A stretch of DNA of 55,702 bases, from NCBI GenBank assembly GCA_963643175.1, contig CAVIJF010000008.1, forward strand, positions 1 to 55,702. Direction: 5' to 3'. Made by a program: the position numbers and the translations under genes. Shown piece after piece: positions 52,536-55,702 of this stretch; position 1 is the first letter of the stretch; the number at the start of each line of letters is the position of its first letter. A model generated the notes under the pieces. The model had not been told where the DNA came from, made no database searches, and saw only the letters and a program-made list of their open reading frames with translations. The stretch comes from CAMEON01 sp963643175 (GTDB taxonomy: Bacteria > Bacillota > Clostridia > Oscillospirales > CAG-272).

Positions 52536-53656
52536 GACCTGAAGAGTACACGCTGGAGGACATCATCGGTCCTTTCAACGTGCAGTTTGGCGCTCTGCGC
52601 CAGTGGTGCAAGGCGGCACGCACGCCGTTTTCCCTGACACTGGAAATGACCCCGCTGTGCAATTTCAACTGCCCCATGTGCTACGTGCACCTGAGCCGCG
52701 CGGAGATGGAAAAGCGGGGCAAGCCGCTGAGCGCGGCGCAGTGGCTGGAGATTACGCGTCAGTTTGCGGAAATGGGGCTGTTTGCGGTCAACCTGAGCGG
52801 AGGCGAGCCACTGACGCGCCCGGACTTCTGGGAGATATACGAGGGCGTTGTCCGGCAGGGCATTTACCCGTCGCTGTTCACCAACGGCGCCCTGCTGGAT
52901 GAGCGGGCGGTGGAGCATCTGGCAAAGTTCCCGCCGCGCGGCGTCAAGCTGTCGCTGTACGGCGCCGACAACGAAACATACGCCGCCATGTGCGGCGATC
53001 CGCACGGGTTCGACAAGGTGAGCCGCGCCATTGAGCTCCTGCGGGAGGCGAAGATTCCCCTGCGGGTCACATCCACGCTGATAAAGCAGAATCAGTCGGA
53101 TCTGGAAAAAATCAAGGCGTATGCGCAGGAGAACAAGATCGATATAGAGATTACAACCGGCGTCAACGCCTCCGCGCGCGTCACGGAGAACGACCCGCGG
53201 GATGCCCGGCTGGAGGAGCAGGCAGAGGACTGGGATCTGAAAAAACTGTCCGAGCGCAGGCGCAAGCCGGTTCAGACGGCTTTTGAAAACTGCGCGTGGT
53301 TCGGGTGCAACGGCGTTATCACGTGGCACGGGCACCTGCAGGTGTGCGCGTTCTTTGAAAACGAGTACGTGCAGCTGACCGAGCCGTATGACATCCCCGC
53401 CGCATGGCAGGAGATGCTGCGGCGTGCCGATGCGGTTGCCCTGCCGCCGGAGTGCGCCGGATGCCCGGACGCGGAGTTCTGCGCGACCTGCCCCGGCGAT
53501 CTTGCCTCCGAGAGCGGGCGGCCGGACCGCATTGCGAAACCCATATGCGAGCGTGCCGCACGCAGACACGCCGCGTACCTGCGCAAACTGGCGGAGCAGC
53601 CTGTGCAGCCTGAGCAGACAGAGGCTCCGGCGGACGCGGAAGCAGGAAATTCGTAA
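52532..53656 (+). CDS. Radical SAM/SPASM peptide-modifying enzyme
   Basis: This 374-residue protein has the radical SAM cluster motif CNFNCPMC (Cys43, 47, 50) and NLSGGEPLTRPDFW. A C-terminal cysteine-rich SPASM-like region (Cys254, 259, 272, 308, 311, 317, 320, 339) can hold additional iron-sulfur clusters. Such enzymes make thioether, carbon-carbon or epimerised linkages in peptides. The first ~30 residues before the cluster may dock the PqqD partner. Cys311-317-320 within CAGCPDAEFCATC is characteristic of SPASM proteins. The chemistry performed cannot be read from sequence. The tail (about 353-374) is Glu/Ala/Pro-rich and probably disordered. Confidence 0.93.
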   Translation: MRPEEYTLEDIIGPFNVQFGALRQWCKAARTPFSLTLEMTPLCNFNCPMCYVHLSRAEMEKRGKPLSAAQWLEITRQFAEMGLFAVNLSGGEPLTRPDFWEIYEGVVRQGIYPSLFTNGALLDERAVEHLAKFPPRGVKLSLYGADNETYAAMCGDPHGFDKVSRAIELLREAKIPLRVTSTLIKQNQSDLEKIKAYAQENKIDIEITTGVNASARVTENDPRDARLEEQAEDWDLKKLSERRRKPVQTAFENCAWFGCNGVITWHGHLQVCAFFENEYVQLTEPYDIPAAWQEMLRRADAVALPPECAGCPDAEFCATCPGDLASESGRPDRIAKPICERAARRHAAYLRKLAEQPVQPEQTEAPADAEAGNS

Positions 53657-53685
53657 ATTTTTTTTGTAAATTTTTCCTAAACCTC

Positions 53686-53714
53686 TTGACAAATACAAAA
53701 AAAGAGGATATAAT
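53686..53714 (+). promoter_or_regulatory. Perfect consensus promoter of the peptide gene
   Basis: TTGACA (53686-53691), 17 bases, TATAAT (53709-53714): a 12/12 match. The DNA upstream (53651-53678) is a long A/T tract, like an UP element. This is the strongest-looking promoter of the right half and serves the small peptide gene separately from its modifying enzymes. Confidence 0.92.
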
Positions 53715-53756
53715 AAGGGCGCAGAGCCAAGAAACACTAAGAAAGGAGTTTCTGTT

Positions 53757-54026
53757 ATGAAGGTTTATGTTGCACCGAAGGCGGCTGTCCTGTCCATGAA
53801 TGTGAACGAGAACATCGCCGCATCCGCGATTCTCCCTGTTGGAGCACGGTATTATTACATCGTCAAGGATGGAATGGGAAAGGTCCAGACGAGTGATTTT
53901 GAATTCGCGCTTCCTACCGAGGGCGGTGTTACCATCCCGATGGTCGAGTTGCTCGACTGGATTACCGGCTTGGTAAACGGCTATCAGAAAGCTCAGAAGG
54001 ATCTGCTGGCTGGCTGCATGGTCTGA
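53757..54026 (+). CDS. Putative precursor peptide of the PqqD/radical SAM cluster
   Basis: This 89-residue peptide has an ideal ribosome site (AAAGGAG) and its own consensus promoter. Residues 1-23 form a leader-like segment, YVAPKAAVLSMNVNENIAAS, of a kind seen at the start of small clostridial peptides (Tyr-x-x-Pro, hydrophobic patch, acidic/Asn, then Ala-Ser). The rest has a Tyr32-34 triplet, several Gly and Asp, an amphipathic helix (about 62-85) and a single Cys87 near the C-terminus. I infer it is the substrate of the neighbouring enzymes. The modification sites are unknown. With a lone Cys, a multi-thioether sactipeptide is unlikely; Tyr, Lys, Asp or Asn side-chain chemistry is more plausible. 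Confidence 0.75.
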   Translation: MKVYVAPKAAVLSMNVNENIAASAILPVGARYYYIVKDGMGKVQTSDFEFALPTEGGVTIPMVELLDWITGLVNGYQKAQKDLLAGCMV

Positions 54027-54080
54027 TGATGCAGGCGATGCATGCTGACCTGACGTAAGCAGAATCATCCAACGAACGCA

Positions 54081-54908
54081 ATGATGGCAGAAATGTTCAG
54101 AATTGCGGGACAGAACATCAGGATTGCAGGCGGCAGTTTCTGCCGCCTGCTTTCCGGTTTTGAGGTTCCCGCAGAAAACAAGGCAGATCCCGATGTGTGC
54201 CGGGTCAGTTTTACCGAGGGGTACACACAGTTTGACATCCGCGCCGTGACGCCCGCCCACCCGGTGGCGCACGTGTTTGGCATCCGGTCCTGTCCGGGGC
54301 ACTTCATGGTGTCGGACGGGGACTATTCCGAATCCACCGCGCTGGTGGTGAATCCCCGCGAGGAGGGCGTCATGGAGCTGATTCTGGCGGCGCTGTACTC
54401 GCACATGGCGGAGCGCGGACGCACTGTGTTCGTCCATGCGTCGCTGGTGGAGGTGCCGGGGCAGGGCGGCGTGATGTTCGTCGGCAGATCCGGCATCGGC
54501 AAGACTACGCAGGCGCGCCTGTGGGAGAAGTTCCGGGGCGCGGAGATTATCAACGGCGACAAGGTGTTCCTCACGCTGGACGACGACGGACACGGCGTCA
54601 CCGCGCACGGCAGTCCGTGGTGCGGCTCGTCGCCCTACAAGCTCAACCGCGCCACCCCCCTGCGGGGTATCGTGGTGCTGGATCAGGCGCCGGAGAACAG
54701 CATCCGGCGGCTGTCCGAACCGGAGATTATGACGCAGTACGTGTCGCACATCTTCCTGCCCATGTGGGACGCCCACCTGACCGACTGCGTGATGGAGGCA
54801 ATCGACGGCATGATGCCGCTGGTGCCGGTATTCCGGCTGAGCTGCCGCCCGGACGAGGAGGCAGTGGACATGACGTGGAACGCCGTGTTCGGGGAGACGT
54901 CCCGATGA
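54081..54908 (+). CDS. HPr-kinase-like ATP-binding protein
   Basis: This 275-residue protein has an HPr kinase/PEP-carboxykinase-like P-loop, MFVGRSGIGKTTQARLWEKF (about residue 133). GAEIINGDKVFLTL and HGSPWCGSSPYKLN follow, matching the active-site order of the HprK-like family. Homologous kinases in some lasso-peptide clusters phosphorylate the precursor's C-terminal Ser; the same role, or another ATP-dependent step, could apply here. No good ribosome site is seen before ATG 54081 (ATGs at 54084 and 54093 are alternatives). Translation might depend on the upstream message. It overlaps the next gene by four bases. Confidence 0.82.
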   Translation: MMAEMFRIAGQNIRIAGGSFCRLLSGFEVPAENKADPDVCRVSFTEGYTQFDIRAVTPAHPVAHVFGIRSCPGHFMVSDGDYSESTALVVNPREEGVMELILAALYSHMAERGRTVFVHASLVEVPGQGGVMFVGRSGIGKTTQARLWEKFRGAEIINGDKVFLTLDDDGHGVTAHGSPWCGSSPYKLNRATPLRGIVVLDQAPENSIRRLSEPEIMTQYVSHIFLPMWDAHLTDCVMEAIDGMMPLVPVFRLSCRPDEEAVDMTWNAVFGETSR

Positions 54909-55414
54909 AGGAAACGCAGACCGGCGGGGAGAACCCCTCCCTGCAGATTGACCGGGAGATGCTGACGGCGTGCATTGCCGCCCTGCGCCCCGGTGAGGAG
55001 ATGCCGCTTCTTGTGACAGGAAACAGCATGGTGCCGTTCCTGCTGAACCGGCGCTCCACGGTCTTTCTTGTCCGGGTGCAGGACTATGTTCCCCGTGTGG
55101 GGGATATAGTCCTGTGCCGGCGGCTGGACGGCGCGTATATCCTGCACCGCGTGCACAAAGTCCGGAAGGACGGCGTGCTTGTCCTCAACGGCGACGCGCA
55201 GGTATGGACGGAGCTGGTGCTTCCCGCGCAGGTCTGCTGCCGCGTGACGCACTTTGTCCGCACGCGGCGCGACATCCGCACCGATTCCCGCACCTACCGG
55301 CTTTACCGGCGGCTGTGGCGCGGGCTGCGCCCGCTGCACGCCGCCGCGGCGTCGTTCTACTACTACTGGCACCGTATCCCCTACAAATTGGGCTTCAAAA
55401 AAGATCCGTCCTGA
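54905..55414 (+). CDS. S24/S26-like (signal-peptidase-type) serine peptidase
   Basis: This 169-residue protein has the box TGNSMVPFL with the nucleophile Ser41, then VPRVGDIVLCRR. ILHRVHKV (His81) stands where signal peptidases usually have the general-base Lys; His is known there in the SipW/eukaryotic type. VLNGDA (Asn95-Asp97) is the third conserved box. It probably cleaves the leader from the modified peptide. The C-terminal region is basic and aromatic (YYYWHRIPYKL), possibly membrane-associating, but has no clear membrane helix. Its ATG overlaps the kinase stop (ATGA). A strong terminator follows, closing the cluster. Confidence 0.85.
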   Translation: MKETQTGGENPSLQIDREMLTACIAALRPGEEMPLLVTGNSMVPFLLNRRSTVFLVRVQDYVPRVGDIVLCRRLDGAYILHRVHKVRKDGVLVLNGDAQVWTELVLPAQVCCRVTHFVRTRRDIRTDSRTYRLYRRLWRGLRPLHAAAASFYYYWHRIPYKLGFKKDPS

Positions 55415-55423
55415 CGGGCGGAA

Positions 55424-55466
55424 CGCCAAAGGCGCACGGTTTCCGTGCGCCTTTGGCGGTTTTTTG
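55424..55466 (+). terminator. Terminator of the peptide cluster
   Basis: A perfect 16-bp stem, CGCCAAAGGCGCACGG with its complement around three Ts, is followed by GTTTTTTGG, ten bases past the last stop codon. Confidence 0.93.
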
Positions 55467-55512
55467 GGGTGGTGCCCTGCGAAGGACGCCCCCGGCGTGC
55501 CTGTGCCCCTCC

Positions 55513-55702
55513 CGGCGCAGTGCGGGGGTACGTAAGCCGCCCGGTGTGTAGTGCCGCGCCCGGCGCAGACGCGGGGATACGCAAGCCGTCCGGTGCGCAG
55601 TGCCGCGCCCGGCGCAGACGCGGGGATACGCAAGCCGTCCGGTGCGCAGTGCCGCGCCCGGCGCAGACGCGGGGATACGCAAGCCGTCCGGTGCGCAGTG
55701 CC
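55513..55702. repeat. 49-bp tandem repeat array reaching the window edge
   Basis: Units start CGGCGCAG at 55513, 55561, 55610 and 55659. The second and third are identical 49-base units, the first is diverged (48 bases) and the fourth is cut by the window end. The unit is GC-rich with CGCGCCCGGCGC-like palindromic parts. A related single unit occurs near 22728. 49 is not a multiple of three, so it is unlikely to be coding. Confidence 0.92.

Noticed and set aside
55395..55682. Open frames through the right-edge repeat array
   Set aside because: The 49-base period shifts the frame at every unit, and the translation is Arg/Ala/Gly-rich without a start signal.
55513..55702. CRISPR array
   Set aside because: Units are directly adjacent with no unique spacers, and no cas genes are present.

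Overview
The window is chromosomal DNA from a GC-rich member of the Clostridia (Bacillota). Supporting evidence is the set of genes typical of that class: gerW, scpA/scpB, cdaA, hemZ, the paired M16 peptidases YmfF/YmfH, lonA, a bifunctional Rel, a GdhA-type glutamate dehydrogenase and MurQ. AAAGGAGG-type ribosome binding sites are frequent and GTG/TTG starts are common. A run of ten Ns and the loose intergenic repeats fit a draft or metagenome-derived genome. The species cannot be named from sequence alone.

Left part (1-12.7 kb): tRNA-fMet and tRNA-Leu behind a perfect consensus promoter, a decayed P-type ATPase, an aminotransferase, a lipoprotein, nudF-murQ facing tcdA-dagK, gdhA, a fused remnant of a binding protein and a GH3 enzyme, and a beta-helix lipoprotein resembling GH110. 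Centre-left (12.7-22.6 kb): one long leftward run, lon-engB-lysA-M50 protease-scpA-scpB-DUF2953-gerW-[dacF remnant]-rluB-GNAT. This matches the known Bacillus order scpA-scpB-dacF-spmA-spmB-rluB, except that spmAB are missing and dacF is wrecked. Centre (23-27.5 kb): a zinc/cadmium efflux operon (ArsR repressor, small HMA protein, P1B ATPase) with a clear 12-2-12 operator, then a VTC-domain/DUF4956 pair.

Centre-right (27.6-44.4 kb): a broken PdaA-type deacetylase, cdaA with only a stub of cdaR, an FAD protein, recJ, rel, dtd, hemZ, a uridine-kinase-like gene, a remnant of the SpoVB/YabM flippase just upstream of mazG, the two M16 peptidases and folD. Three sporulation or cortex genes (dacF, pdaA, yabM) are pseudogenes, which suggests a lineage losing or having lost sporulation.

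Right part (44.5-55.5 kb): two fused ATPase/FtsX-type ABC proteins, a probable structured non-coding RNA with its own promoter and terminator, and then the most interesting locus. That locus holds an ABC exporter, a PqqD-like protein, a radical SAM/SPASM enzyme, an 89-residue peptide with its own perfect promoter, an HPr-kinase-like protein and a signal-peptidase-like protein. I read it as a ribosomally made, post-translationally modified peptide (RiPP) cluster of unfamiliar type. Several families of GC-rich palindromic repeats are scattered between genes. Some of them act as terminators, and one family is amplified as a 49-bp tandem array at the right edge.
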